A stretch of DNA of 45,696 nt from Pontibacillus marinus BH030004 = DSM 16465 (GCF_000425225.1 NZ_AULJ01000013.1:1-45696); one strand, 5' to 3'; shown: positions 7,333 to 16,321, counted from the first letter of the stretch. The notes: generated by a model not told the origin, from the letters alone. Translations and numbers: made by a program.

Positions 7333-10137
7333 ATGTGGAATCGAATGAAAAAATGGTTACATCACGTACTCCAAGAAGATACATCGACTGAAGATGAACT
7401 GCCCGATTCTTCACAATCTGTTGGAGGAAAGAAACTAACTAACGAATTTCAAACGAAAATGGTTTATCAATATCCCAAACAAGGAGAGTTTCGTTTTCCA
7501 GTTATTCCTGATGATAAAAAGGGGATGAAACGAAGTAGGTCAAATGAACCTAAGCAACATCAGGAAGAAGGTTATAGCTACAAACAACCTTATCAAAATA
7601 ACCAAACAGATACATATACCAGAAAAGAGTATAGAGATTCAGAAAATCAACCCTACAATACCTCTTACAAGGAATCCTATACCGAGAATACGAGTCATCA
7701 AAAGAAAGAAGAAGACATGCCTTATCCTTTTGTTCCGAGTGACGTTCCATCTCCTATCTATGGATTTGGAAGTAGATCCGAACAAGATGAAAATTCAATA
7801 AGTATAGAAGATCTCCCAGCCTTTTTACGAAAGCAAAATGAGGAGTCACCAGAAACGAGTTTGCAAGCGACTCCTTCAGAAGAAGCAAGAGAAGACTTTC
7901 ATGAGGAGTCAATGGAGGAATCTTCTAACGAGATTACCGAGCACGAAACAGTAAATCAATCGGATAATATTGTTCCTTTTTTACGTGTACAAGAAGAAGG
8001 CTCTACTGAAGTGGTTAATGAAGATGAACAACATGAAAGTCCTCAATATGAGGTTGAAGAAGATCATGAAGGTACCAAACCGGATACAGAAGAGAAGAAA
8101 AGCTTTTTTATGGATTTTGGAGAAAAAGAGTCAGTTGAAGAATCTATAAATGTAGAGGAACCTTTCCAAGAAGAATCTCGAGACATAGCTCAGCAAGAAG
8201 AAGCGGAAGCAGGACCTGAAAGAGAACCGCATCCAGAATTAGAGTCAAGAACTGAATTACAAGAAGAATCACAATCAGGATTTGTATCTGATACTGAGTC
8301 AGGAGAAGAACTACAATCAGAATTCATATCAGAATCAGAAGAAGAACCACAAACAGAAATTGAAACAAAATCTGAGTCAGAAACAGAACCACAAACAGAA
8401 CCTGAAACCGAAATGCAAGAAGAGACAGAATTAGAGTCAACATCTGAATCTGAACATGAAACTGAAAGAGATTCAGAGATCGAAACAATATCAGAATCAA
8501 CGTCAGAAATTGAGCAAGAACCAAAGCGTTCTCCTGAAAAAAATAGACGCCCTTTCAATGTAATCATGACACCAAGAGATAAAAGAAATCGTGACCTAAA
8601 AGCTAGTCAAGAAGTAAAGCAACAGGAACAAAAGGCTGAAGAATCAGCTCCTGTTGAAATAGAAGAGGGCAAACAAGAAGAAAACGTAGAATCCCCTTTT
8701 GATGAAGTAGTGAAAGATTCTACACCACCGATCCACATGTTAAATGATCCGATTTCACGAGATGAGAATGATGATGCTTGGATTGAAGATCAGATGCAAT
8801 TATTAGAAACCACGTTGCAACACTTTCATGTTAAAGCAAAAGTGGTTAATGCTATGAAGGGACCTGCTGTAACGCGTTTCGAAGTACAGCCTGAACCTGG
8901 TGTGAAAGTAAGCAAAATAACGAACTTAGCGGATGACATTAAATTGAGTCTTGCTGCTAAAGACATTCGTATGGAGGCCCCTATCCCAGGAAAAAATGCA
9001 ATTGGTATAGAGGTTCCAAATCAACAAGCACAGCCTGTAAGCTTACAAGAAATCTTAGAAAGTCCTTCTTTTAAAGATAACGATTCACCGTTATCTGTTG
9101 GTCTCGGTTTAGATATTGCTGGTTCTCCAGTTATAACAGACCTAAAAAAAATGCCGCATGGGTTAATAGCTGGAGCAACGGGATCTGGTAAGAGTGTGTG
9201 TATCAATACAATTTTAATTAGCTTGTTATATAAAGCACACTATGAAGATGTGAAATTTTTATTAATTGACCCCAAAATGGTCGAACTAGCACCTTATAAT
9301 GACCTACCACATTTAGTGGCACCTGTTATAACAGATGTAAAAGCAGCTACATCAGCTCTTAAATGGGCTGTGAAAGAAATGGAAGAACGCTATGAAAAGT
9401 TTGTAGCAGAAGGCGTTCGCGATATCGACCGATATAATGACAAAATGAAAGAGAAGGGTCGTCAGGCAGAAAAAATGCCTTATATGGTCATTGTGATTGA
9501 TGAATTGGCAGACCTTATGATGGTGTCCCCTCAGGACGTAGAAGACGCGATCTGTCGTATAGCTCAAAAAGCTCGTGCATGTGGTATGCACTTGCTTCTA
9601 GCTACACAACGTCCATCTGTTGATGTTATTACTGGTTTAATTAAAGCAAACATCCCGACTCGTGTAGCATTTAGCGTATCATCCCAAGTAGATTCAAGAA
9701 CGATTATCGATACCAATGGTGCTGAAAAATTACTTGGTAAAGGTGATATGTTATTCTTAGAGAATGGATCTGGAAAAGGGCAGCGAATTCAAGGTGCTTT
9801 TGTTTCAGATGATGAGATTGAACGTATTGCGAATTATGTTAAAAAAATCGCACCACCTAATTACATGTTTGAACAAGAAGAGTTAATGAAGCAAACAAGT
9901 TTTGAAGAGGAAGAAGACGAGCTGTTTGAAGAGGCCGTGGACTTTGTAATCAACCAGAACGGTGCTAGTGCTTCATTGTTACAAAGACGTTTTAAGGTTG
10001 GCTATAATCGTGCAGCTCGACTCATTGACACCATGGAAGAAAAAGGGATCATTTCTGGTTCAAAAGGTAGTAAGCCTCGAGAAGTGTATATGACGCATGC
10101 TAGCTTTGAAGAATATTTAGCACGAGAAAAAGAATAA
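7333..10137 (+). CDS. sftA: DNA translocase SftA (FtsK/SpoIIIE family)
   Basis: A 934-residue septum-associated DNA pump that helps clear chromosome DNA from the division plane. It lacks the N-terminal membrane spans of FtsK/SpoIIIE, as expected of SftA. Residues about 1-290 are polar and poorly structured, and about 290-402 are a low-complexity stretch almost entirely of E, S, T, P and Q. The motor starts near 470: Walker A GATGSGKS (about 614-621) and Walker B MVIVIDELADLM (about 717-728). A C-terminal gamma winged helix (about 860-930, ASLLQRRFKVGYNRAARL) normally reads KOPS/SRS-type polarity sequences. ATG 7333 is preferred over TTG 7330 because of spacing from GAGTGAG. A weak extended -10 box, TGTTAAAAT, lies at 7286-7294. 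Its length is close to the B. subtilis protein. Confidence 0.95.
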   Translation: MWNRMKKWLHHVLQEDTSTEDELPDSSQSVGGKKLTNEFQTKMVYQYPKQGEFRFPVIPDDKKGMKRSRSNEPKQHQEEGYSYKQPYQNNQTDTYTRKEYRDSENQPYNTSYKESYTENTSHQKKEEDMPYPFVPSDVPSPIYGFGSRSEQDENSISIEDLPAFLRKQNEESPETSLQATPSEEAREDFHEESMEESSNEITEHETVNQSDNIVPFLRVQEEGSTEVVNEDEQHESPQYEVEEDHEGTKPDTEEKKSFFMDFGEKESVEESINVEEPFQEESRDIAQQEEAEAGPEREPHPELESRTELQEESQSGFVSDTESGEELQSEFISESEEEPQTEIETKSESETEPQTEPETEMQEETELESTSESEHETERDSEIETISESTSEIEQEPKRSPEKNRRPFNVIMTPRDKRNRDLKASQEVKQQEQKAEESAPVEIEEGKQEENVESPFDEVVKDSTPPIHMLNDPISRDENDDAWIEDQMQLLETTLQHFHVKAKVVNAMKGPAVTRFEVQPEPGVKVSKITNLADDIKLSLAAKDIRMEAPIPGKNAIGIEVPNQQAQPVSLQEILESPSFKDNDSPLSVGLGLDIAGSPVITDLKKMPHGLIAGATGSGKSVCINTILISLLYKAHYEDVKFLLIDPKMVELAPYNDLPHLVAPVITDVKAATSALKWAVKEMEERYEKFVAEGVRDIDRYNDKMKEKGRQAEKMPYMVIVIDELADLMMVSPQDVEDAICRIAQKARACGMHLLLATQRPSVDVITGLIKANIPTRVAFSVSSQVDSRTIIDTNGAEKLLGKGDMLFLENGSGKGQRIQGAFVSDDEIERIANYVKKIAPPNYMFEQEELMKQTSFEEEEDELFEEAVDFVINQNGASASLLQRRFKVGYNRAARLIDTMEEKGIISGSKGSKPREVYMTHASFEEYLAREKE

Positions 10138-10163
10138 AAAATTATAGGATTTTCACACATAAC

Positions 10164-10192
10164 TTGTCGAACTCCAAGGAATTTTATACTAT
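10164..10192 (+). promoter_or_regulatory. Putative sigma-A promoter
   Basis: TTGTCG (10164-10169), a 17-bp spacer and TACTAT (10187-10192) lie about 50 bp before the next start codon. Confidence 0.45.
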
Positions 10193-10242
10193 AAGTAAAT
10201 AGGTACAATGAGGAGATTGACGATAAGGGGTATAACGTAGAT

Positions 10243-11358
10243 ATGAAAGAAATCGAACTGAAAATGAAGGGCGACATCAAACGGTTAACCAACAAGACGT
10301 TTAAATTTGATGAACGTATCGCAGAAGGTTGGTTTTCTGCTGTTTATTTCCTTAAAACGCGTAAGATTGTCGAGAATACCCTTCCAGATAATTATGTAAC
10401 GATGCAATTTTTCCAAAAGAATGATGCTGTTCTTTGTGGGACTGATGAGGCGATTGCACTCATCCACACATTCGCTGATCATCCAGAAGAACTCTCCATC
10501 TATTCATTGAAGGATGGAGATCGAATTCGTCCGTTTGAGACAGTATTAACAATCACAGGTCCATACCAACACTTTGGATACTTAGAAGGTATAATCGACG
10601 GTATTTTATCACGAAGAACATCTGTATCCACGAATGTATTTAATGTTGTTAAATCTGCAAGAGCATCGGGGAAGCAGAAGCCTGTTATCTTTATGGGTGA
10701 CCGTGATGACCATTACACTCAACAGGCAGGTGACGGATACGCAGCTTATATTGGCGGCTCCACTGCCCAGGCCACTCACGCCATGAATGAATGGTGGGGG
10801 AAAGAAGGAATGGGTACCATGCCACACGCCTTAATTCAAATGTTCCAGGGAGATGTAGTTGCTGCAACGAAAGCCTACAAAGAACAGTTTCCAGATGATG
10901 AATTAATGGCATTAGTGGATTACAACAATGATGTTGTCACAGACTCTTTAAAAGTGGCACGTGAGTTTGGTGATGAACTAAAAGGAGTACGTGTGGATAC
11001 ATCAAGATCTTTAGTAGACAAGTATTTCCTACGTAACCAACACCTTATGGGGACGTTTGATCCTCGAGGTGTGAATCCTGAATTAATTTTTGCACTTCGA
11101 AAAGCTTTGGATTCTGAAGGCTATGACCATGTAAAAATTGTTGCAAGTGGCGGTTTTACAGAAGATCGCATCCGTGAATTTGAAGAACGGAAAGTTCCTG
11201 TTGATATTTATGGTGTAGGAAGTAGCTTGCTCACCATCGACACTTCATTTACAGGAGATAATGTTTTATTAAATGGACAAAATGAAGCCAAAGAAGGACG
11301 TCGTTACCGTCCAAATCCAAGGCTAGAAAAAGTGGAATACATTCCTCAAGAAAGCTGA
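10243..11358 (+). CDS. Nicotinate phosphoribosyltransferase family protein
   Basis: A 371-residue protein of the nicotinate/nicotinamide phosphoribosyltransferase superfamily, which condenses the pyridine base with PRPP in NAD salvage. Seen in the sequence are an N-terminal ferredoxin-like part, EGIIDGILSRRTSVSTN (interface and base-binding region), the VDYNNDVVTDSLKVA strand, KGVRVDTSRSLVDKYF, and the glycine-rich phosphate loops KIVASGGFTEDRIREF and VDIYGVGSSLLT. It is shorter than the housekeeping enzyme (about 480-490 residues) and resembles the compact form annotated in many Bacillaceae, so substrate preference is uncertain. AAGGGG (10225-10230) lies 12 nt before the ATG, rather far. The gene stands alone between sftA and murC. 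Confidence 0.85.
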   Translation: MKEIELKMKGDIKRLTNKTFKFDERIAEGWFSAVYFLKTRKIVENTLPDNYVTMQFFQKNDAVLCGTDEAIALIHTFADHPEELSIYSLKDGDRIRPFETVLTITGPYQHFGYLEGIIDGILSRRTSVSTNVFNVVKSARASGKQKPVIFMGDRDDHYTQQAGDGYAAYIGGSTAQATHAMNEWWGKEGMGTMPHALIQMFQGDVVAATKAYKEQFPDDELMALVDYNNDVVTDSLKVAREFGDELKGVRVDTSRSLVDKYFLRNQHLMGTFDPRGVNPELIFALRKALDSEGYDHVKIVASGGFTEDRIREFEERKVPVDIYGVGSSLLTIDTSFTGDNVLLNGQNEAKEGRRYRPNPRLEKVEYIPQES

Positions 11359-11381
11359 CACATGATGTGTCAGCTTTTTTA
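11351..11381 (+). terminator. Terminator after nicotinate phosphoribosyltransferase gene
   Basis: The stem AAGCTGACACA / TGTGTCAGCTT, followed by TTTTTT. It overlaps the last codons and the stop of the gene. Confidence 0.88.
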
Positions 11382-11390
11382 CACGTTTGG

Positions 11391-11440
11391 ATGTCTAGCT
11401 CCAGCGCCCATCGTTGCTAAACGGGCGCTTGCGCTTTTCT
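11391..11440. repeat. Short GCGCCC/GGGCGC hairpin repeat
   Basis: A compact copy of a repeat that begins ATGTCTAGCTCCAGCGCCC and ends ACGGGCGCTTGCGCTTTTCT. The two ends pair (GCGCCC with GGGCGC) across a loop TCGTTGCTAAAC. A second, much longer copy lies at 22625-22960. Repeats with these ends are familiar between Bacillaceae genes; no coding potential. Confidence 0.85.
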
Positions 11441-11478
11441 AATAAATATTTCAACATATTACAGTTTTGATGATACCA

Positions 11479-11507
11479 TTCACTCCTATTTGAGGTTTTG
11501 CTATAAT
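11479..11507 (+). promoter_or_regulatory. Putative sigma-A promoter of murC
   Basis: TTCACT (11479-11484), a 17-bp spacer and TATAAT (11502-11507), about 100 bp upstream of the murC start. The -10 box is perfect; the -35 box matches four of six. Confidence 0.6.
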
Positions 11508-11605
11508 AAAGGAACGGGTAATATCAAAAGAAGTAGGCGCAAGTTTTGCCTATATACATATAATAGCAAACAGATACGACTGTATAATTGTGGAGGTTCT
11601 TCTAT

Positions 11606-12895
11606 ATGACAACTTACCATTTTATTGGTATCAAAGGTACGGGAATGAGTGCACTAGCGCAAATTCTTCATGATGCGGGGGAAAAGGTTCAAGGTTCTGA
11701 TGTGGAGAAGACATTTTTTACACAAGCATCATTAGAATCAAAAGGAATACCAATCTTACCGTTTTCAAAAGAAAACATTGAAGAAGGTTTAACTGTAATA
11801 GCAGGAAATGCGTTTGGCGAAGACCATGAAGAAATTCAAGCAGCCAAAGAGTTAGGTGTGCCGTTCTTTAGGTACCATGAATTCTTAGGTGAATGGTTAC
11901 AAAATTATACGAGCATCGCTGTAACAGGAGCGCACGGAAAAACATCAACGACAGGATTGCTTGCTCATGTATTAAGTGGTGTGCATCCAACATCCTATTT
12001 GATTGGTGACGGCACAGGAAAAGGCCATGAAGATAGCCAGTACTTTGTGTTTGAAGCATGTGAATATCGTCGCCATTTTCTTGCCTATGAGCCGGATTAT
12101 GCAATCATGACGAATATTGATTTCGATCACCCTGATTATTTCACAAGCTTAGAAGATGTTTTTAATGCCTTTCAAGAAATGGCTCTTAAAGTTAAAAAAG
12201 GGATTATTGCTTGTGGAGATGATGAACAACTTCAACAAATCCAAGCGAAGGTTCCTGTATTATACTATGGTTTGTCAGAAGGAAACGACTTTCAAGCACA
12301 AAATGTTAGTGAAGATGAAAATGGAACGACTTTTGATGTATATGTTCGTAACACATTTTATGATTCATTTACGATTCCGGGATACGGAACACACCATGTC
12401 CTAAATGCTTTGTCCGTTATCGCATTATGCCAGTATGAACAGATCGCTTCTGAAGATATGAAGCATATTAGGGAATTTAAAGGTGTTAAGCGTCGCTTTA
12501 CTGAGAAAAAGCATAATGACCAAGTCATTATTGATGACTATGCCCACCATCCAAAAGAAGTAGAAGTAACAATCGAATCAGCCAAGAAAAAATATCCGAA
12601 TAAAGAGGTTATTGCGATTTTCCAGCCTCACACTTTTACAAGAACAAGAATGTTCTTACAAGAATTTGCGGATAGCTTGAATGATGCTGATCAAGTTTAT
12701 TTATGTGACATATTCGGTTCAGCTCGTGAAGAGTCTGGAAAACTATCGATTGAAGACTTACAAGGTAAAATAGATGGAGCTCATTTATTACAGCTTGATG
12801 AAACTTCTGTTTTACAACAACATAAAGATAGCGTATTAATTTTTATGGGCGCAGGCGATATTCAAAAATTCCAAAAAGCCTATGAAAGTTTATAG
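11606..12895 (+). CDS. murC: UDP-N-acetylmuramate--L-alanine ligase MurC
   Basis: A 429-residue cytoplasmic Mur ligase that adds L-alanine to UDP-MurNAc, the first amino acid step of peptidoglycan precursor synthesis. The N-terminal UDP-binding loop is [13 protein letters not shown]. The ATP P-loop is GAHGKTST (about residues 109-116). The central domain shows [11 protein letters not shown], and the C-terminal domain [11 protein letters not shown] and [10 protein letters not shown]. The length is normal for the family. The ATG at 11606 has GGAGG at 11592-11596; an upstream in-frame TTG at 11588 has no ribosome site and would add six residues. The gene is transcribed alone and ends in a strong hairpin. 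Confidence 0.97.
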   Translation: MTTYHFIGIKGTGMSALAQILHDAGEKVQGSDVEKTFFTQASLESKGIPILPFSKENIEEGLTVIAGNAFGEDHEEIQAAKELGVPFFRYHEFLGEWLQNYTSIAVTGAHGKTSTTGLLAHVLSGVHPTSYLIGDGTGKGHEDSQYFVFEACEYRRHFLAYEPDYAIMTNIDFDHPDYFTSLEDVFNAFQEMALKVKKGIIACGDDEQLQQIQAKVPVLYYGLSEGNDFQAQNVSEDENGTTFDVYVRNTFYDSFTIPGYGTHHVLNALSVIALCQYEQIASEDMKHIREFKGVKRRFTEKKHNDQVIIDDYAHHPKEVEVTIESAKKKYPNKEVIAIFQPHTFTRTRMFLQEFADSLNDADQVYLCDIFGSAREESGKLSIEDLQGKIDGAHLLQLDETSVLQQHKDSVLIFMGAGDIQKFQKAYESL

Positions 12896-12937
12896 AACGT
12901 AAAAAAGCTTGGCGTAAGCCAAGCTTTTTTACGTTCT
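12894..12937. terminator. Bidirectional terminator between murC and the aminopeptidase gene
   Basis: A near-perfect palindrome: the core stem AAAAAAGCTTGGC / GCCAAGCTTTTTT around GTAA serves the two convergent genes. It overlaps both stop codons. Confidence 0.92.
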
Positions 12938-14051
12938 ATTTTAGGTTTTCAGGGTTTAATGCTTCAAGGTCTGGCACGACGAAACGTCCGTCTTTACGGA
13001 TGAGTACGTCATCAAAATATATCTCTCCTCCGCCATATTCAGGGCGTTGGATCATAACCATATCCCAGTGGATGGCAGAGTTATTTCCGTTTGGTGCTTC
13101 ATCATAACACTGTCCTGGAGTAAAATGAAAGCTGCCATCAATTTTTTCATCAAATAGGATATCCTTCATTGGATGTTGGATATAAGGGTTTAATCCAATG
13201 GCAAATTCTCCCACGTATCTTGCACCTTCATCTGTATCAAAGATCTTGTTGATGCGCTCCGTATCATTTGCTGTTGCATCAACAATTTTCCCATCTTTGA
13301 ATGTAAGTTTTACGTCTTCATAAGTAAAGCCGTTGTAAGGAGATGGTGTATTGTAATGGATTGTACCATTTACAGAATCTTTAACAGGTGCTGTGTACAC
13401 TTCTCCATCTGGAATATTTAAGTTACCTGCACACTTCACATTCGGAATTCCATTAATGGAGAATTGTAAATCTGTGTTTGGACCTGTAATACGGACCTTA
13501 TCCGTTTGTTCCATACGCTTAACAAGTGCATCCATAGCTTGGCTCATCTTTTCATAATCTAAGGTACATACATTGAAATAAAAGTCCTCAAAACCTTCAG
13601 TACTCATATTGGCCAATTGAGCCATAGACTCATTAGGGAAACGGAGGACACACCATTTCGTATGAGGAACACGCCATTCTCTATGTACTTTTTGACCGAC
13701 TGTTTGGTTATATAACTTCATTCCTTCAGCAGGTACATCAGCAAGCTCTGAAATATTATCTCCTGAACGAATTGTTATGTAAGCATCCATCTGTTTCATA
13801 AGGGATGCCTCATGTTCAGCTAACACATTCATTTGTTCTTCATCAGCATTTTGCAGTAAAGAACGTTGAACTTTTGGTTCTTTAAGAGAGACAAATGGCA
13901 GTCCTTCAGCTTTATATGCTTCTTCAACAATAGCTGAAACGAGCTCTTGTTGAAGGCCTGTATTTTCAATTAATAATTTTTCACCTTTTTGTAGGCTTAC
14001 AGAATAATGTACAACCTGTTGAGCAAGTTGTTGGATTCTAGGGTCACGCAT
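12936..14051 (-). CDS. M29 family aminopeptidase
   Basis: A 371-residue cytoplasmic metallo-aminopeptidase of the M29 (AmpS/PepS/aminopeptidase T) family, removing N-terminal residues from peptides. Family hallmarks are the N-terminal QQLAQQVVHYSVSLQKGEKLLIE, NIPDGEVYTAP with its metal-binding Glu, the glycine-rich DEGARYVGEFAIGLNP with another Glu, and SAIHWDMVM with the His and Asp ligands. It is about 40 residues shorter than B. subtilis AmpS but appears complete. The ATG at 14049-14051 has GGAGGAAG upstream. It is convergent with murC and divergent from ytxG. Confidence 0.9.
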   Translation of the reverse strand: MRDPRIQQLAQQVVHYSVSLQKGEKLLIENTGLQQELVSAIVEEAYKAEGLPFVSLKEPKVQRSLLQNADEEQMNVLAEHEASLMKQMDAYITIRSGDNISELADVPAEGMKLYNQTVGQKVHREWRVPHTKWCVLRFPNESMAQLANMSTEGFEDFYFNVCTLDYEKMSQAMDALVKRMEQTDKVRITGPNTDLQFSINGIPNVKCAGNLNIPDGEVYTAPVKDSVNGTIHYNTPSPYNGFTYEDVKLTFKDGKIVDATANDTERINKIFDTDEGARYVGEFAIGLNPYIQHPMKDILFDEKIDGSFHFTPGQCYDEAPNGNNSAIHWDMVMIQRPEYGGGEIYFDDVLIRKDGRFVVPDLEALNPENLK

Positions 14052-14191
14052 GAATCTTCCTCCTTTTATGTACTAGTTTTATCATAACGAATTTTCATAA
14101 TTAAAAAAAGAATTTAGATAGAGGATTTGAACGGTTTTCAGAGAATATATATATGTAATACACTTTTATAAACGAAATTCATAAAAAATAG

Positions 14192-14216
14192 GTTTACGGG
14201 TTTCCGAATCGGGTAT
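14192..14216 (+). promoter_or_regulatory. Sigma-B promoter of ytxGH
   Basis: GTTTAC (14192-14197), a 13-bp spacer and GGGTAT (14211-14216) match the general-stress sigma-B consensus (GTTTAA-N12-15-GGGTAT). This agrees with the known sigma-B control of ytxGHJ in B. subtilis. Confidence 0.88.
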
Positions 14217-14260
14217 ATGATATTATAAAACATATACATAAAGGAGTTGAGCAGGGGGAA

Positions 14261-14686
14261 ATGATCATAATACTTTACATTGCTGCATTAATTTTTGCCC
14301 TAGCCTTCGCTGTTCTAGTGGTCTATTTATCGAAAACGTTAAAAGCCGCTCAACACACGTTGGACAATGTAGCAACAACATTAGGTGGTTTAGAGAAACA
14401 AATGGAAGGGATCTCTGTTGAAACCACTGCTTTATTAAACAAAACAAATCACCTAGCTGATGATTTAGGTGATAAATCGCAAAAGCTTAATACGCTAGTA
14501 GATGGTGTTAAAGGTATTGGAGATTCTGTTCAAGACTTCAACGAATCACTTCATTCTATATCTAGTAATCTGAAGCAATCAGCCCAAAGCAACACGGATA
14601 ATGCTGCACAAGCTATGAAGTGGGGCCAAGTTGGGATTGATTTGTATAAGAAATGGCAAACACAGAAACCCAAAAGCAATCAATAA
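14261..14686 (+). CDS. ytxG: YtxG, DUF948 general stress membrane protein
   Basis: A 141-residue protein with one N-terminal membrane span (about residues 2-24, IIILYIAALIFALAFAVLVVYL). A helical, heptad-rich region with Ser/Thr/Asn/Gln (about 25-120) and a basic tail ending QTQKPKSNQ follow. This is the DUF948/YtxG pattern. The molecular role is unknown; the family belongs to the general stress regulon. The ATG at 14261 follows GCAGGGGGAA. ytxH starts 27 bp downstream, so the two form an operon behind the sigma-B promoter. Confidence 0.92.
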   Translation: MIIILYIAALIFALAFAVLVVYLSKTLKAAQHTLDNVATTLGGLEKQMEGISVETTALLNKTNHLADDLGDKSQKLNTLVDGVKGIGDSVQDFNESLHSISSNLKQSAQSNTDNAAQAMKWGQVGIDLYKKWQTQKPKSNQ

Positions 14687-14713
14687 TTAAAATTTAGAGG
14701 AGGAGTTCGTATT

Positions 14714-15154
14714 ATGAGTAATCAAGATCAGAATCAGAACCAAGGTCAAAATCAAAATGACATGAACAGTAAGGATTTCTTAATCGGTTCACTAATTGGT
14801 GGTTTAGTAGGCGCTTGTGCTGCTCTATTATTTGCTCCAAAGTCTGGTCGTGAAGTTCGCGAAGACTTAAACCAAGGTGCAAGCTACATGCGTGAACGTG
14901 CAGGTGAGTGGAAAGATGTTGCTTACGAAAAGAGTGGCGAATGGAAAGACCGTGCACGTGAATCTTCTGCTCAACTTTCTCAAAACCTTTCTGAAAAGTC
15001 TCAAGACATTCAAGAGCGTGTAAAAGATAAAGTGAGTGAGTTCAGAAGTAAGGACGAAGCAGAAGAGGCAGCTGAAGAAGTTGCGGAAGCAATTGAAGAA
15101 GCAGCTGAAGAACTTGAAAGACAACAAGAACCATCTACTACTTCTAACTTATAA
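14714..15154 (+). CDS. ytxH: YtxH general stress protein
   Basis: A 146-residue YtxH-family protein. After a Gln/Asn-rich start there is a glycine-zipper membrane helix (about residues 20-37, FLIGSLIGGLVGACAALLFA) followed by the family signature PKSGREVREDL. The rest is an amphipathic, strongly charged helix with a Glu/Ala-rich end (EAEEAAEEVAEAIEEAAEEL). A GAGGAGGAG ribosome site precedes the ATG. It is cotranscribed with ytxG. Unlike the usual ytxG-ytxH-ytxJ operon, a strong terminator separates it from ytxJ here. Confidence 0.92.
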   Translation: MSNQDQNQNQGQNQNDMNSKDFLIGSLIGGLVGACAALLFAPKSGREVREDLNQGASYMRERAGEWKDVAYEKSGEWKDRARESSAQLSQNLSEKSQDIQERVKDKVSEFRSKDEAEEAAEEVAEAIEEAAEELERQQEPSTTSNL

Positions 15155-15167
15155 GCAATATGATAGA

Positions 15168-15213
15168 AAAAAGGTTGTTGGGTATGCTATAACTAACCCA
15201 ACAACCTTTTTGT
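15168..15213 (+). terminator. Terminator between ytxH and ytxJ
   Basis: The stem AAAGGTTGTTGGGT / ACCCAACAACCTTT around ATGCTATAACTA, followed by TTTGT. Confidence 0.88.
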
Positions 15214-15302
15214 AGTTTAAAACACAAAAGACTTAATTATTGTCAGTAAGGTTCTTTATATTTCTGTCATCATTTTTTTGATCTTTTACAGGAGGAATAC
15301 AT

Positions 15303-15632
15303 ATGAACATTCAACAGTTGCAGAGTCAAAAAGATTTTGAGCAAGCTTTGGAAACGAATGAACAGTTTTTCTTGTTAAAACATAGCCTAACCTGTCCGAT
15401 TAGTTCAACGGCTAAACAAGCGTATGAAAGATTTGCTGAAACGACTAGAACTCCAACTTACATTTTACATGTTCAAGAAGCTCGAGATCTTTCACAACAG
15501 ATTGCCAATAGTCACGATGTGAAGCATGAAAGCCCTCAAATTCTACAATTCAAAGATCATGAAGTTGTGTGGCACACCTCACACTGGAACATCACTCCAG
15601 ATAGTCTAGAACGTGCTGATGATCAGTCATAA
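15303..15632 (+). CDS. ytxJ: YtxJ, bacillithiol-associated monothiol thioredoxin-like protein
   Basis: A 109-residue glutaredoxin/thioredoxin-fold protein with the family active site KHSLTCPISS (single Cys at about residue 31) and the cis-proline segment ESPQILQFKDHEVVWHTSHW. YtxJ proteins are annotated as bacillithiol-system monothiol bacilliredoxins, expected to act on protein-bacillithiol disulfides; this follows from family knowledge. AGGAGG lies just before the ATG. The gene is 148 bp after ytxH with a terminator in between, so it probably has its own promoter, which I could not identify convincingly. Confidence 0.88.
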   Translation: MNIQQLQSQKDFEQALETNEQFFLLKHSLTCPISSTAKQAYERFAETTRTPTYILHVQEARDLSQQIANSHDVKHESPQILQFKDHEVVWHTSHWNITPDSLERADDQS

Positions 15633-15642
15633 CAAAAGCGTT

Positions 15643-15680
15643 AAAAGTCCAGGGATACGCTCCTTGGACTTTTTGTTTTT
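15643..15680 (+). terminator. Terminator after ytxJ
   Basis: The stem AAAAGTCCAGGGA / TCCTTGGACTTTT (15643-15673) is followed by TTGTTTTT. Confidence 0.88.
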
Positions 15681-15686
15681 GTGTAT

Positions 15687-16313
15687 TTATTCAAGGATAG
15701 CTCCCTGTTGTTGGAGACTTAGATTCGAGATAAAGTGCGTATGATTCCGTTGCTTTTGTTGAGATCGGCGGGCTGTGGAACGGGTTGCTTTCCCCGGAAG
15801 ACCGATCGAGCTTCCTCGTCACTTCGTTCCTGCGGGATCTCGCTCGCCCTTTCTACCGGAGGAGTCAACCCGTTCCACAGCCCACCTTAGCCGAATGGAG
15901 ATTAACGGAACCGCCGTAATTCTGGGATGAGGTGTTCTGTTTCCAGGTAGTATAAGCCTATCATGACAAGGCTCTGAACAACTTCTCTGAATATGATTTC
16001 CAACCAACATGAGGTGGGATAGTCAAATTATGGTCCGTTAGTTTCTATAAACGCGTGGAGGGAAGGAAACGGCAAACTGTCGTGGTAACAAAGGGAAGAC
16101 GAGACCCCGCAGGCACGAGAAGGCTCGGCTATACAATGGAGGTTCTACTAAAACTGCCACATCATGTGGCAACGTAGAACTACCCCACGTCGTGTGGGGC
16201 AACAACAGGCTTGCCGTTTCACTGACCGCAACAAACTACTCAAAAGTAACGGACTTCTCCCAACCAATATCTCGGAATCAAGTCTTCAACAATCCTGCCA
16301 GTTTGTTGAATAA
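15687..16313. repeat. Foldback intergenic repeat, copy B (full length, with hairpin cassette)
   Basis: A complete non-coding element between two convergent genes. Left end: TTATTC, then GACTTAGATTCGAGATA. Right end: TATCTCGGAATCAAGTC, then GAATAA; these form an imperfect terminal inverted repeat of about 50-60 bp. The left module has a perfect 18-bp stem (15770-15787 with 15866-15883). The right module has arms GAAACGGCAA (16066-16075) and TTGCCGTTTC (16211-16220). The left module resembles the reverse complement of the right module (shared CGAGC-TCCTCG, CTGCGGG-TCTCG and CCCTTT blocks), so the whole element is a foldback. A three-hairpin cassette (about 16131-16202) interrupts the right module. 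Confidence 0.88.
16142..16199. repeat. Three-hairpin cassette inside repeat B
   Basis: An outer stem GTTCTAC (16142-16148) / GTAGAAC (16174-16180) encloses an inner hairpin GCCAC-ATCAT-GTGGC (16156-16170). A third hairpin follows directly, CCCCAC-GTCGT-GTGGGG (16183-16199). Related cassettes lie in repeat C and, inverted, in the repeat at 22.6 kb. Confidence 0.85.
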
Positions 16314-16321
16314 AACCTCCA

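Noticed and set aside
8190-8567. 125-codon Ser/Asp-rich frame antisense to sftA
   Set aside because: It is the reverse reading of the Glu/Ser repeat tract; composition alone explains the lack of stops.
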